Origin: Micromonospora sp. MW-13
GTDB lineage: Bacteria > Actinomycetota > Actinomycetes > Mycobacteriales > Micromonosporaceae
Reading direction: 5' to 3'
NCBI RefSeq assembly: GCF_003434305.1
Contig: NZ_QKKX01000047.1
Coordinates: 1-64,000, forward strand
DNA: 64,000 bases
Shown: positions 7,575 through 16,103 of the stretch, in pieces
Numbering within the stretch: position 1 is the first letter of the stretch
How the letters are laid out: every line of letters starts with the position of its first letter
Made by a program: the position numbers and the translations under genes
The notes under the pieces: model-generated
What the model was told of the DNA's origin: nothing
Database searches by the model: none
Seen by the model: the letters and a program-made list of their open reading frames with translations, nothing else

Positions 7575-7867
7575 TTCGGGTAGTGGCTGATCGCGGTGCG
7601 GGCGTGCGGCGGCGTGGATATCGGTCGGACTTTGTCGGATGAGCGCTGAGCGGGCTGCCCGGTTCGGTTGGCTCCTGACCTGAGCGGATGTGTTCTTCGC
7701 AGGAAGGACGTGCGGGCGCATCTGACGACGATCGGTGGCGTCCTGGACGAGGTTGCACGCTCGGTCGCGGCAGCGCCACAGCAACCCTGACCGCAAGAGC
7801 TCATCGCCGCGCTGGGACCGAGGAGGTGTGACCGTCACTGCCGCCGGGTGGCGCTCTGGCGCAGTCG
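7575..7867. other. Gap with a possible gene remnant
   Basis: No full gene is seen in these 293 bases. A plus-strand reading from about 7705 to 7789 (VRAHLTTIGGVLDEVARSVA then AAPQQP and stop) has good codon bias but no plausible beginning, and may be the 3' scrap of a lost gene. Confidence 0.3.
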
Positions 7868-8032
7868 TTAGGGTCTTTCTGCGCCGGCTTCCTCGGTGAG
7901 GCCGGCAGTGGTGAGGCCCAGGTGCAGCCGCTCGCCGATATCCGCGTTGGACAGACCGATGCCGAGCAGTCTCAGCACGTCGCGTTCGCCCACGGTCAGC
8001 GGCCTGGCCACTCGGCTGTCAGTGGCACTCAC
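7868..8032 (-). pseudogene. Truncated LuxR-type HTH fragment
   Basis: The 54-residue reading contains PLTVGERDVLRLLGIGLSNA then DIGERLHLGLTT. This matches the first two helices of a LuxR/GerE DNA-binding domain (compare LTxREREVLxLIAxGLSNxEIA), but the recognition helix (normally ATVKTHV...) is replaced by AGLTEEAGAERP and a stop. Its GTG start overlaps the stop of the upstream kinase gene (GTGA), so it is still coupled for translation. Without a recognition helix it is unlikely to bind DNA in the normal way. Confidence 0.55.
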
Positions 8033-8940
8033 GTCAGTTCGGCGATCACTGCGCGGACCATTCGGCGGCCGTGCTCGGCCATCCGTGGAAAGGTATGCCG
8101 GTAGTAGTCGATGCCGGTCAGCGACGGTGCGAGGGCCCAGCCGCAGGCGCGGCGCCAGGTAGCGTCGTCGTACTCGATTGCCTCCCGGTAGGCATCCCGG
8201 GCCGCGCCGGTGAAGGTCCATAGCGCCGGAGCCACGTCCGGCGCCGGGTCGCCGACACCGAGTGCGCCGAAGTCGATGACCGCGGTCAGCCGGCCGCAGT
8301 CGGTGATCAGGTTGCCCGGCTGCAGGTCACCGTGGATCCAGACGGGGTCCCGGTGCCAGTCAGGAGCAGCCAGGCAGGCGTCCCAGGCCGCCTCGGCCGC
8401 GGTCACGTCGAAGCCGTCGTCATGCTCGGCGAGCCGGGGCAGCACACGGCGGACGGCTTCATCGGCGTGGAGCAGGGCGGACCCGCGGGAACCCGGTGGT
8501 TTGGCCGGACCTCCGGCCGGATCCACCCCGTGCAGGGCGCGAACGAAGGCTGCCACATCGCGGGCCAGGGGTACGTCGTCGCAGCCAAGCCTGGGAGGCG
8601 TGCTCCCCGCGAACCACGGCACCACGGTCCACCGCCACGGGTACCCCGCGCCCGGCTCGCCCACGTGAAGCGGGACTGGAATCCGCACAGGAAGGTGGGG
8701 CACCAGCAGGGGCAGCCACCGCGCATCAGAATCGGCCTGGTCGACCGCCCAGGCAATCTTGGGCATCCGGGCGACGAGTTCGTTGCCGATCCGAAAGAGC
8801 ACGTGGTCGGTGCCCTCCAGCTCGTCGGGTAGGGGCGTCACGGGCAGGTCGGCCCACCGCGGGCACTGGGCCGCCATCAGGCGGCGCACCTGCCCGACGG
8901 TGGCTCGGATCTCGTCGTCATGGATGGGCACGGCTGGCAC
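8029..8940 (-). CDS. Aminoglycoside phosphotransferase (APH) family kinase
   Basis: The 303-residue protein has the APH/choline-kinase fold signature: a nucleotide-binding N-lobe up to about residue 110, the catalytic loop HGDLQPGNLI near 195-204, and the metal-binding DFG (VIDFGALGVGDPAPD) near 215. Family members phosphorylate hydroxyls of aminoglycosides or other small molecules. The substrate is not predictable here, and many environmental members are not resistance enzymes. It is transcribed leftward and overlaps the LuxR stub by four bases. Confidence 0.8.
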   Translation of the reverse strand: MPAVPIHDDEIRATVGQVRRLMAAQCPRWADLPVTPLPDELEGTDHVLFRIGNELVARMPKIAWAVDQADSDARWLPLLVPHLPVRIPVPLHVGEPGAGYPWRWTVVPWFAGSTPPRLGCDDVPLARDVAAFVRALHGVDPAGGPAKPPGSRGSALLHADEAVRRVLPRLAEHDDGFDVTAAEAAWDACLAAPDWHRDPVWIHGDLQPGNLITDCGRLTAVIDFGALGVGDPAPDVAPALWTFTGAARDAYREAIEYDDATWRRACGWALAPSLTGIDYYRHTFPRMAEHGRRMVRAVIAELT

Positions 8941-9056
8941 GGTAAGGCGGTCAGGCGGTGTGCCGCCAACCGATTAGTGCTCCAGTCGTACCCGCCTGAT
9001 CTGGTGTTGTGGCAGCTCATCGGCATGGGACGTGCCGCGACTCGGTGGTCTCACCC

Positions 9057-9117
9057 TCGACGCGGACCCGGCCGCCCGGGGTCTGCTCCACCGGTTGGGC
9101 GGCCGGGTCCGCGTCGA
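9057..9117. repeat. Perfect 21-bp inverted repeat upstream of furA
   Basis: The arms at 9057-9077 and 9097-9117 are exact reverse complements, 21 bases each, separated by 19 bases. The arm reads TCGACGCGGACC then CGGCCGCCC. It lies between two divergent genes, so it is not an ordinary 3' terminator, and there is no T-run. It could be a structured leader, a protein-binding site or a mobile-repeat remnant. Confidence 0.85.
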
Positions 9118-9146
9118 AGGGGTGCGGGTTGAGCCGAAAGAAAACC

Positions 9147-9181
9147 TGATTCATTCCAGAAGAGTGGACTATATTCAACAC
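9147..9181 (+). promoter_or_regulatory. furA promoter with leaderless spacing and AT-rich Fur-like operator
   Basis: TATATT at 9170-9175 fits a -10 box, with TGATTC at 9147-9152 in the -35 position 17 bases upstream. Six bases separate the -10 box from the GTG at 9182, so transcription would begin at the start codon, as known for leaderless mycobacterial furA. The stretch is markedly AT-rich for this genome, as expected for a FurA autoregulatory operator. Confidence 0.65.
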
Positions 9182-9610
9182 GTGGCGTCCGACTTCGAGA
9201 CTCAGCTTCGGGCGGTCTCGTTGCGCGTGACCCGACCCCGGTTGGCGGTGCTCGCAGCGCTGCGCGACCATCCGCACGTCGACACCGACACGGTGATCGC
9301 GCTGGTACGGGCGGATCAGCCCACGGTCTCCCACCAGGCGGTGTACGACGTGCTGCGGGCGCTCACCGACGCCGGTCTGGTGCGGCGCATCCAGCCTGCC
9401 GGTGCGACCGCCCGGTACGAGTCCCGGGTGGGGGACAACCACCACCACGTCGTGTGCCGCTCCTGCGGCGCGATCGCCGACGTCGAGTGCGCTGTCGGCC
9501 GTGCTCCCTGTCTCACCGCCTCGAACGACCACGGCTTCACGGTCGACGAGGCGGAGGTCGTCTACTGGGGCACCTGCCCCGACTGTTCGACCGAACGCAC
9601 CTCCCAGTGA
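9182..9610 (+). CDS. furA: FurA/CatR-type peroxide-sensing Fur repressor
   Basis: The 142-residue protein has a winged helix (LRVTRPRLAVLAALRDHPHV, VSHQAVYDVLRALTDAGLV), the metal-site stretch VGDNHHHVVCRSCG near 80-93, and a second CxxC (GTCPDCS) near the end that completes a structural zinc site. In actinobacteria FurA senses peroxide by oxidation and represses itself and katG. It lies 26 bases upstream of katG on the same strand, the classic furA-katG operon. The GTG at 9182 is preferred because it matches the family N-terminus and the -10 spacing. Confidence 0.9.
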   Translation: MASDFETQLRAVSLRVTRPRLAVLAALRDHPHVDTDTVIALVRADQPTVSHQAVYDVLRALTDAGLVRRIQPAGATARYESRVGDNHHHVVCRSCGAIADVECAVGRAPCLTASNDHGFTVDEAEVVYWGTCPDCSTERTSQ

Positions 9611-9636
9611 TCCGCCAGTAGTTCGGAAGGAAACAG

Positions 9637-11913
9637 ATGAGCGACACCCAGGACAACGCCCCCTCAAGCGCGCAGGGCGTGGACAACAAGGCGGCGGCCG
9701 GCTGCCCGGTCGCGCACGACTCCGTGACCGCGCACGGCAGCGAGAGCGAGAACCCGGCGATCGACTCGCCGACGCCGAGGACCGGAGGCCGCCCGCGCAC
9801 CAACCGGGACTGGTGGCCCAACCAGCTCGACCTCTCGGTGTTGCATGCGCACTCGTCGAAGGGCAACCCGCTGGGGGAGAACTTCAGCTATGCCAAGGAG
9901 TTCGCCAAGCTCGACGTCGAGGCCCTCAAGCAGGACATCACCGAGGCCCTCACCACCTCGCAGGACTGGTGGCCGGCTGACTTCGGCCACTACGGCGGCC
10001 TGATGATCCGGATGAGCTGGCACGCGGCGGGCACCTACCGCATCGAGGACGGTCGCGGCGGCGCCGGCGACGGCGGTCAGCGGTTCGCCCCGCTCAACAG
10101 TTGGCCGGACAACGCCAACCTCGACAAGGCCCGCCGGCTGCTGTGGCCGGTCAAGCAGAAGTACGGCCAGCAGGTCTCGTGGGCCGACCTGCTCGTGTTC
10201 GCCGGCAACGTCGCCCTGGAGTCGATGGGCTTCAAGACCTTCGGCTTCGGCTTCGGCCGGGAGGACGTCTGGGAGCCCGAGGAGATCTTCTGGGGTCCGG
10301 AGGACACCTGGCTCGGTGACGAGCGCTACGCCTCCGAGAAGGAGATGGTGGCCGGCGTCGGGGCGACCGAGATGGGCCTCATCTACGTCAACCCGGAGGG
10401 CCCCCGCGGCAACGCGGATCCGGCCGCGTCGGCGTACTTCATCCGCGAGACCTTCGCCCGGATGGCGATGAACGACGAGGAGACCGTAGCCCTCATCGCC
10501 GGTGGCCACACCTTCGGCAAGACCCACGGCGCCGGCGTCGCCGACGACCACGTGGGCCTCGAGCCCGAGGCCGCCCCGCTGGAGGCGCAGGGCCTGGGCT
10601 GGCTGAGCACGTACGGCAGCGGCAAGGGCGGGGACACGATCACCAGCGGTCTCGAGGTGACGTGGACCGACCGGCCGACGCAGTGGAGCAACCGCTTCTT
10701 CGAAATCCTCTTCGGCTACGAGTGGGAACTCACCACGAGCCCCGGCGGCGCGAAGCAGTGGGTCGCCAAGGATGCCGAGGCGATCATCCCGGACGCCCAC
10801 GACCCGTCGAAGAAGCACAAGCCGACGATGCTCACGACCGACCTGGCGCTGCGCGTCGACCCGACGTACGAGAAGATCTCGCGCCGCTTCCTGGAGAATC
10901 CCGACGAGTTCGCCCTCGCGTTCGCCAAGGCCTGGTACAAGCTGCTGCACCGCGACATGGGCCCGGTCGACCGTTTCCTCGGACCGTGGGTCCCGGAGCC
11001 CCAGCTGTGGCAGGACCCGGTGCCGGCCGTCGACCACGCGCTCGTGGGTGACGCCGACGTCGCCGCCCTCAAGGCGACGGTCTTGAACTCCGGCATCCCG
11101 ACCGCCCAACTGGTCGCCACCGCCTGGGCCTCAGCCGCCAGCTACCGGTCCACCGACAAGCGCGGCGGCGCCAACGGCGCGCGGATCCGTCTCGAGCCGC
11201 AGCGCAGCTGGGAGGTCAACCAGCCCGAGCAGCTCGCGACGGTCCTGGAGACCCTCGAGGGCATCCGGCGGGAGTTCAACTCCGCCGGCGGCGCGAAGAT
11301 CTCGCTCGCCGACCTGATCGTGCTGGCCGGCTCGGCCGCCGTCGAGAAGGCGGCGCGCGACGCCGGCGTCGAGGTGACCGTGCCGTTCCGTCCGGGCCGC
11401 ACCGACGCCACTGCCGAGCAGACCGACGTCGAGTCCTTCCGGGTCCTCGAGCCGCGCGCCGACGGGTTCCGCAACTACCTGCGTCCCGGCGAGAAGACCC
11501 AGCCGGAGGTGCTGCTCCTCGACCGTGCCTACATGCTCAACCTGACCGCGCCCGAGATGACCGTCCTCGTCGGCGGCCTGCGCTCCCTCGAGGCAAACGT
11601 CGGCGGCACGCGGCACGGCGTCCTCACCGACCGGCCCGGCGTGCTCACCAACGACTTCTTCACCAACCTGCTCTCCCCGGGCACCCGGTGGAAGGCGTCG
11701 GAGTCCGACGAGCACGTGTACGAGATCCGGGACCTGGCCACCGATGAGGTGAGGTGGACCGCCACCGCGGTCGACCTCATCTTCGGCTCCAACTCCCAGC
11801 TACGGGCCCTCGCGGAGGTCTACGCCAGCCAGGACGCGCGCGACAAGTTCGTGGCCGACTTCGTCGCAGCCTGGACCAAGGTCATGGAACTCGACCGGTT
11901 CGACCTCGCCTGA
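9637..11913 (+). CDS. katG: Bifunctional catalase-peroxidase KatG
   Basis: At 758 residues this is a full two-domain class I haem peroxidase that destroys hydrogen peroxide in the cytoplasm. Visible catalytic residues are distal Arg125, Trp128 and His129 (RMSWHAAG), proximal His291 (GGHTFGKTHGA), and the Trp128-Tyr250-Met276 set that forms the covalent adduct needed for catalase activity. The second, haem-free domain follows from about 430. A strong GGAAGGA ribosome site precedes the ATG. Peroxide control through FurA is expected, and a hairpin terminator follows directly. Confidence 0.97.
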   Translation: MSDTQDNAPSSAQGVDNKAAAGCPVAHDSVTAHGSESENPAIDSPTPRTGGRPRTNRDWWPNQLDLSVLHAHSSKGNPLGENFSYAKEFAKLDVEALKQDITEALTTSQDWWPADFGHYGGLMIRMSWHAAGTYRIEDGRGGAGDGGQRFAPLNSWPDNANLDKARRLLWPVKQKYGQQVSWADLLVFAGNVALESMGFKTFGFGFGREDVWEPEEIFWGPEDTWLGDERYASEKEMVAGVGATEMGLIYVNPEGPRGNADPAASAYFIRETFARMAMNDEETVALIAGGHTFGKTHGAGVADDHVGLEPEAAPLEAQGLGWLSTYGSGKGGDTITSGLEVTWTDRPTQWSNRFFEILFGYEWELTTSPGGAKQWVAKDAEAIIPDAHDPSKKHKPTMLTTDLALRVDPTYEKISRRFLENPDEFALAFAKAWYKLLHRDMGPVDRFLGPWVPEPQLWQDPVPAVDHALVGDADVAALKATVLNSGIPTAQLVATAWASAASYRSTDKRGGANGARIRLEPQRSWEVNQPEQLATVLETLEGIRREFNSAGGAKISLADLIVLAGSAAVEKAARDAGVEVTVPFRPGRTDATAEQTDVESFRVLEPRADGFRNYLRPGEKTQPEVLLLDRAYMLNLTAPEMTVLVGGLRSLEANVGGTRHGVLTDRPGVLTNDFFTNLLSPGTRWKASESDEHVYEIRDLATDEVRWTATAVDLIFGSNSQLRALAEVYASQDARDKFVADFVAAWTKVMELDRFDLA

Positions 11914-11927
11914 CCCGGCACCACCCG

Positions 11928-11968
11928 ACGAGCCCCGGTCGATCCACCATCGATCGACCGGGGCTCGT
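11928..11968 (+). terminator. katG terminator hairpin
   Basis: Perfect 17-base arms (ACGAGCCCCGGTCGATC at 11928-11944, complement at 11952-11968) with a seven-base loop lie 15 bases after the katG stop. A short TTCG follows, without a long T-run, as is usual in high-GC actinobacteria. Confidence 0.8.
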
Positions 11969-12160
11969 TCGCCATTGGATCGGCGGTCGCCCAATACCAA
12001 CGCCTGGTCCGCTTCGCAAAAGGCCGCCATCACCCGACCGGGTTCCGGGACAAGTTCTCAGATATTCGACGGAGCCTCTCGTATTAGCGTGGGTTTGCGC
12101 GCCAGATGAAAGGCGAGAGCCTTCGAAGACTGGCGTAACCCGATCGAGAGGACACGGACC

Positions 12161-13660
12161 ATGCGCGACCTTTCTCGTCGCGACCTGCTCAGGGCGACGG
12201 CGGCCGTTGGCGCCGGGGCGGTCGTTCTCCCGGGCATCATGGCCGGGGGCACCCCGGGGCTTGCGGCCGACGGCCCGGATCTGTCCTCCAGCGCGAAGTG
12301 CCCGCCGGCGAAGCTGACCGGCCGCATCGTCCGTCCCCAGAACCCCGAGTACGCGAGTGCGAGCCTCGGCTGGGACGAGCTCTTCGTTCACTATCCGCTG
12401 GTCATCGTCTTCGCCCAGGAGACCCAGGACGTGGTCAACGCCCTCACGTGGGCGCGGCAGAACAACGTCGCGCTGCGGGTGCGCAGCGGTCGTCACAGCC
12501 TCGAGGGCTGGTCGAACGTGGACAACGGCATCGTGATCGACGTCAGCGAGCTGAAGTCGGCCCAGATCGACACAGCCGCTCGCACCGCCACAGTCGGCGC
12601 CGGGCTCAACCAGTTGGAGGCGGTGACCACGCTCGGGAAGCAGGATCTCGCGGTAACGACGGGAACGGAGGGAAGCGTGGGCCTGTCCGGTGCGACCCTC
12701 GGCGGCGGCCTCGGCTTCCTCACCCGCTACCTCGGCATGGCCTGCGACAACCTGATAGGGGCGGAGATCGTCGTCGCGTCGGGTGCCGACGGCGCGAAGG
12801 CGATCGAGGTAGACCCGTGGAATCACTCGGACCTGCTCTGGGCGCTGCGCGGAGCGGGAAACGGCAACTTCGGGATCGTCACCTCACTCACCTACAAGGT
12901 GGCCTCGCTGAAGAGCGTCGCCTACCTGCAAGCAACATGGGACGGCCTCGACGACCTGTACGGGGTCTTCGACACCTGGCAGCGCACCGCACCGTTCGCC
13001 GACAACCGCCTCGGAACCCAACTCGAGATCCACAAATCCCAGATCCTGCTGTTCGGGGTTCTCGCGGAAGGATCGGAGGCAGAGGCACGGGAGTTGCTGG
13101 GGCCGGTCCTGTCGGTCGGCAACCCCGAGGTCACGGTGCAGACCGGGGGCTGGGGCGACACCTATGCCGGATTCCAGATTCCGACCGAGGACGAGCCCGC
13201 GAACTGGAAGTTCTTCTCCCAGTTCACCAACGAGCCGTTCCCGAAGAAGGCGATCAGCGTGATCCGCGCATTCATGGAAGACGCCCCCTCGGATGACAGC
13301 AATTTCTTCACCCAGGCATTCGGCACGGGAGCCCAATCGAGCGAACCCTTCGGCGGCGCGGCGTTTCCGCATCGCGACGCGCTCTTCTATTCCGAGCCGG
13401 GCGCCGGCTGGGGCACTCGTGGCGAGCCGGACAGCGGCAACGCCATCACCCCGATCGCCCAGGCCTGGATCGCCGAGTTCAGCCAGGCACTGCGGCCCTA
13501 CGTACACGGCGCCTACGTCAACGTGCCGAACATCGGAATGGCGGAGTGGGAAACCGCCTACTGGGGTCCCAACTTCGACCGGCTCCGCAGGATCAAGGCG
13601 AAGTACGACCCCCACAACGTCTTCCAGTACGAGCAGAGCATTCCGCCCGCAGCACGCTGA
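12161..13660 (+). CDS. Tat-exported FAD-linked oxidase of the berberine-bridge (BBE) family
   Basis: The 499-residue protein starts with a twin-arginine signal (SRRDLLRATAAVGAGAVVLP). It then has a PCMH-type FAD-binding domain with RSGRHSLEGW, whose histidine is the usual covalent 8-alpha FAD attachment residue, and GATLGGGLGFLTRYLG. The BBE C-terminal segment (YWGPNFDRLRRIKAKYDPHN) closes it. The cysteine used for bicovalent FAD in many BBE enzymes is not at its expected place, so attachment is probably single. Substrates in the family are sugars or secondary metabolites, and none can be assigned. GAGAGGAC precedes the ATG. It stands alone, possibly extracellular. Confidence 0.85.
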   Translation: MRDLSRRDLLRATAAVGAGAVVLPGIMAGGTPGLAADGPDLSSSAKCPPAKLTGRIVRPQNPEYASASLGWDELFVHYPLVIVFAQETQDVVNALTWARQNNVALRVRSGRHSLEGWSNVDNGIVIDVSELKSAQIDTAARTATVGAGLNQLEAVTTLGKQDLAVTTGTEGSVGLSGATLGGGLGFLTRYLGMACDNLIGAEIVVASGADGAKAIEVDPWNHSDLLWALRGAGNGNFGIVTSLTYKVASLKSVAYLQATWDGLDDLYGVFDTWQRTAPFADNRLGTQLEIHKSQILLFGVLAEGSEAEARELLGPVLSVGNPEVTVQTGGWGDTYAGFQIPTEDEPANWKFFSQFTNEPFPKKAISVIRAFMEDAPSDDSNFFTQAFGTGAQSSEPFGGAAFPHRDALFYSEPGAGWGTRGEPDSGNAITPIAQAWIAEFSQALRPYVHGAYVNVPNIGMAEWETAYWGPNFDRLRRIKAKYDPHNVFQYEQSIPPAAR

Positions 13661-14025
13661 CCTGCGCAGCAGCCCGCGCAGGCCGGCGGCGGTGCATGCC
13701 AGCCGGCCGACATCCTTCGAGGAGGGTGCCACGGACCCGGCCGTCGAGGCGCCGGTCAGTGGCCGGCCATGGGCTGCGCCGCCGGTCATCGGCCGGCCAG
13801 GCCGTACCGAGGGGTTGCCCGCCGCGCCCGCGCAGCGGACACCCCCCCGGTCGGGTGTCCGGTCAGGAAGTCGAGCGGCCGTGCCGAGCCGCTCGAACAG
13901 CCGGTCGACGACGATGACCCGCTCGGCACCGAGGAGCTACGCGGAGCGGGCGACCAGGTGGCCAACCCGGCTTCCCCAGCCCGCTACCGCCTCACCGTCC
14001 CTGAGCCCGCAGAAGTCCCGCCGCC
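13661..14025. other. Convergent gap after the BBE oxidase
   Basis: No gene is seen in these 365 bases, which separate two convergent genes. The stretch holds the hairpin at 13836-13861 and a weaker GAGCGGC/GCCGCTC pair near 13873-13892. Confidence 0.5.
13836..13861. terminator. Hairpin between convergent genes
   Basis: Nine-base arms (CGGACACCC and GGGTGTCCG) with an eight-base loop lie between the oxidase stop and the vWA gene stop. They could serve as a terminator in both directions. Confidence 0.5.
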
Positions 14026-15789
14026 CTAGAAGCTACTGACCAGCTTGACGAACGCGTCGTCGATCTTCGCCGGGTCGCGGGCGTCGAACGCCTTGCCCGC
14101 GGACGCTTTGGCGATCCGGTCGAGAGTCGCGAAATCGGACTGCTCGTCGAAGGCGATGCAGAAGATCTTGACCGGCCGATCCGGATCCAGCGCGACATCC
14201 TGAAGCAGCTTGGCGAGCTTGTTGTCCTTGTTGTACTCGTTCTTGCCGTCGGTCAGTACGACCAACGCGTTGATCCGGGACTGGTCATAGTGGTCGAGCA
14301 TGTGACGGTGTGCCGCCCGTACGGTGGCGTACAACGCGGTGCCGCCTTCGACATGGAGGTTGTTGATCTTGTTGATCAGGGTCTTCTGGTTGAACGCCGA
14401 CAGTCGGACCTCTTCGCTGTAGGGCGATTTCGGCCGCTGCGGCGTCTCGGAGGAGAACGACCAGAGCCCGACCTGGTCCTCGGAGTTCAACAGGCCGAAG
14501 CCCTTGGCGGCTGCCGTGGTCGCCACCTGGAACCTGCTCCGGTCACCGATCTTGGCGTTCATGGAACCGGACGTGTCGACGGCGACGAGGATGTTCGCCT
14601 TCTTGCGCAGCGTGCCCCAGCCGTTGAGGATCGCCTTGACCACGGTCGGTTCCGGCGGGTCGAAGTAGGTGAGATCCGGGACTGCCCCGCGCCCGCCGAC
14701 GGAGGCGACCAGCGGGCCGGACGCGTTTCGCTCGTGGTCGCGGAACCCGAGCCGGCTGAAGCTGCGCTGTTGAGGCGAATCCTGAAGGAACGCCAGAAAG
14801 TCGGCAGCGGCGTCACGCTGCTCCGGGCTGGCCGAGGGGAGGACCACGTACGGGTGGTCAAGGTTGAACGTTCCCTCCTTCGGATACACCGCGACCAGCG
14901 GGACCCTGGGCTTCTCGCCCGGGGTCGGACTCAGCTTCCCCTCGTTGTACTGGTAGACCAGCTCCTCCTGCGTCACGATCGCGCTCATGTCGGTCGGGGC
15001 CTGCGCGCCGTCGCCGGACAGGTCCGCCTCGGCGAGGTTCTTCAGCAGGTCCACCACGTCGTCGCTGTAGTGGGACACGTTGGCCTCGATGCGGCGGACG
15101 AACTGGGTCACCCGCGGATTCGCCAGGTCGCTCTCGGTGAGGTCGCTGGCCCGGTTGATGGCCGCGTAGTACGTGGCGATGATGGCAGCCAGCCCGGAGG
15201 TGGACAGGTTCGGGTTGACCTTGCCGAATGCGAACCGTCCCCACTCGGGGCGACCGAAGGTGGCCCAGCCCGCCCGCCCGGACGAGCCCAGGATCTCACC
15301 CCAGCCGAGCTGACCCTGCTGTCGGAGCAGCTCGCCCTTCGGCTGCGGCATGGCGATGACCAGCGGGCTGTTCGCGATCGACGGGTACGGCCCGGAGGTC
15401 TGCGGTGGGCGCCCGGCGGCCTCGTCCAGCAACTTCAACTGCCCGGTCCACAGGGTCGACGTCGGCATCCACACCTGCGGTTGTGGAATGTTGGGCTGCT
15501 TGACGGCCCAATCGCCGGCCAGCGCGTCCGTCGCCGCACCGGAGGTGAGGCCGTGGACGGTCACGGTGGCGCAGCGGTCGCCGAACCGCCGATTGCTCCT
15601 GTTGTATCGCTCGGCCAGCTCACCAAGCAGCACGTCCTTCTCCACCGACGAGCTGACCTCCAGCGGTGTGCACCCGACGTCCGCCGCCGGCCGGACGATC
15701 AGGTAGGCCCCCGCGACGACCGCGACTCCGGCCACGATGGCTGTGGCGTACGGCACCCACGGCGGGGCAGTCGATCGACCTGAAACCAT
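14026..15789 (-). CDS. Membrane-anchored protein with solute-binding and von Willebrand factor A domains
   Basis: The 587-residue protein has one N-terminal membrane helix (YATAIVAGVAVVAGAYLIV). A bacterial extracellular solute-binding fold occupies about 45-370. A vWA domain starts near 395 with the metal-ion motif DTSGS (Asp405) and continues with VLTDGKNEYNKDNK. It is probably tethered outside the membrane and binds a ligand or protein partner through divalent metal. Similar binding-protein/vWA fusions occur in actinobacteria but are uncharacterised. GGAGGACC lies before the ATG. No transport partner is adjacent, so a role in adhesion or protease/chelatase-like assembly is as likely as transport. 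Confidence 0.8.
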   Translation of the reverse strand: MVSGRSTAPPWVPYATAIVAGVAVVAGAYLIVRPAADVGCTPLEVSSSVEKDVLLGELAERYNRSNRRFGDRCATVTVHGLTSGAATDALAGDWAVKQPNIPQPQVWMPTSTLWTGQLKLLDEAAGRPPQTSGPYPSIANSPLVIAMPQPKGELLRQQGQLGWGEILGSSGRAGWATFGRPEWGRFAFGKVNPNLSTSGLAAIIATYYAAINRASDLTESDLANPRVTQFVRRIEANVSHYSDDVVDLLKNLAEADLSGDGAQAPTDMSAIVTQEELVYQYNEGKLSPTPGEKPRVPLVAVYPKEGTFNLDHPYVVLPSASPEQRDAAADFLAFLQDSPQQRSFSRLGFRDHERNASGPLVASVGGRGAVPDLTYFDPPEPTVVKAILNGWGTLRKKANILVAVDTSGSMNAKIGDRSRFQVATTAAAKGFGLLNSEDQVGLWSFSSETPQRPKSPYSEEVRLSAFNQKTLINKINNLHVEGGTALYATVRAAHRHMLDHYDQSRINALVVLTDGKNEYNKDNKLAKLLQDVALDPDRPVKIFCIAFDEQSDFATLDRIAKASAGKAFDARDPAKIDDAFVKLVSSF

Positions 15790-16033
15790 TGGTCCTCCAT
15801 GTGTCGGCTGACGGTGACGACATCAGCCATAGTGCAGCACCGTGCCGGTGCAACTCGACTCGCTGGAACAATGCCACGAGCCTGACGGCCTGCCCGCTGG
15901 GCGGGCCAGAGACCTGGACGAGCACCTCGATTTGCTCGCTGCGCTGCGTCGACTGGCGGGTAGCAGACCCTCGTCGCGTCCGGTCTGCACCCCGCCCTTG
16001 ACCTGCGCTTATTCAGCCGGACATGCCAGGTGG
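15790..16033. other. Divergent gap upstream of the vWA gene and the RHH operon
   Basis: These 244 bases carry the promoter of the leftward vWA gene and the far upstream part of the RHH promoter. Only short readings with poor codon bias are seen, and no gene is supported. Confidence 0.4.
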
Positions 16034-16103
16034 TGCCAACCGTGACACCTCTGCTGAGCCAACATGGCTTGTGCCTGTGCCATCGGTGTGCCAAACTGGC
16101 ACC
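16034..16103 (+). promoter_or_regulatory. Operator/promoter of the RHH-DUF4097-ABC operon
   Basis: GTGCCAAACTGGCAC at 16089-16103 is a perfect six-base dyad around AAC, ending directly before the ATG. It covers the hexamer CAAACT (16092-16097), which sits at leaderless -10 spacing. A related half-match, GGTGCCAACCGTGACACC, lies at 16033-16050, and further TGTGCC copies lie between. Repeated short sites of this sort are typical operators for ribbon-helix-helix repressors, so autoregulation by the first gene is likely. Confidence 0.55.

Noticed and set aside
9664..11109. 481-residue minus-strand reading opposite katG
   Set aside because: It is antisense to a gene with all catalytic residues in place, its composition is Arg/Gly/Val-rich, and it has no domains.
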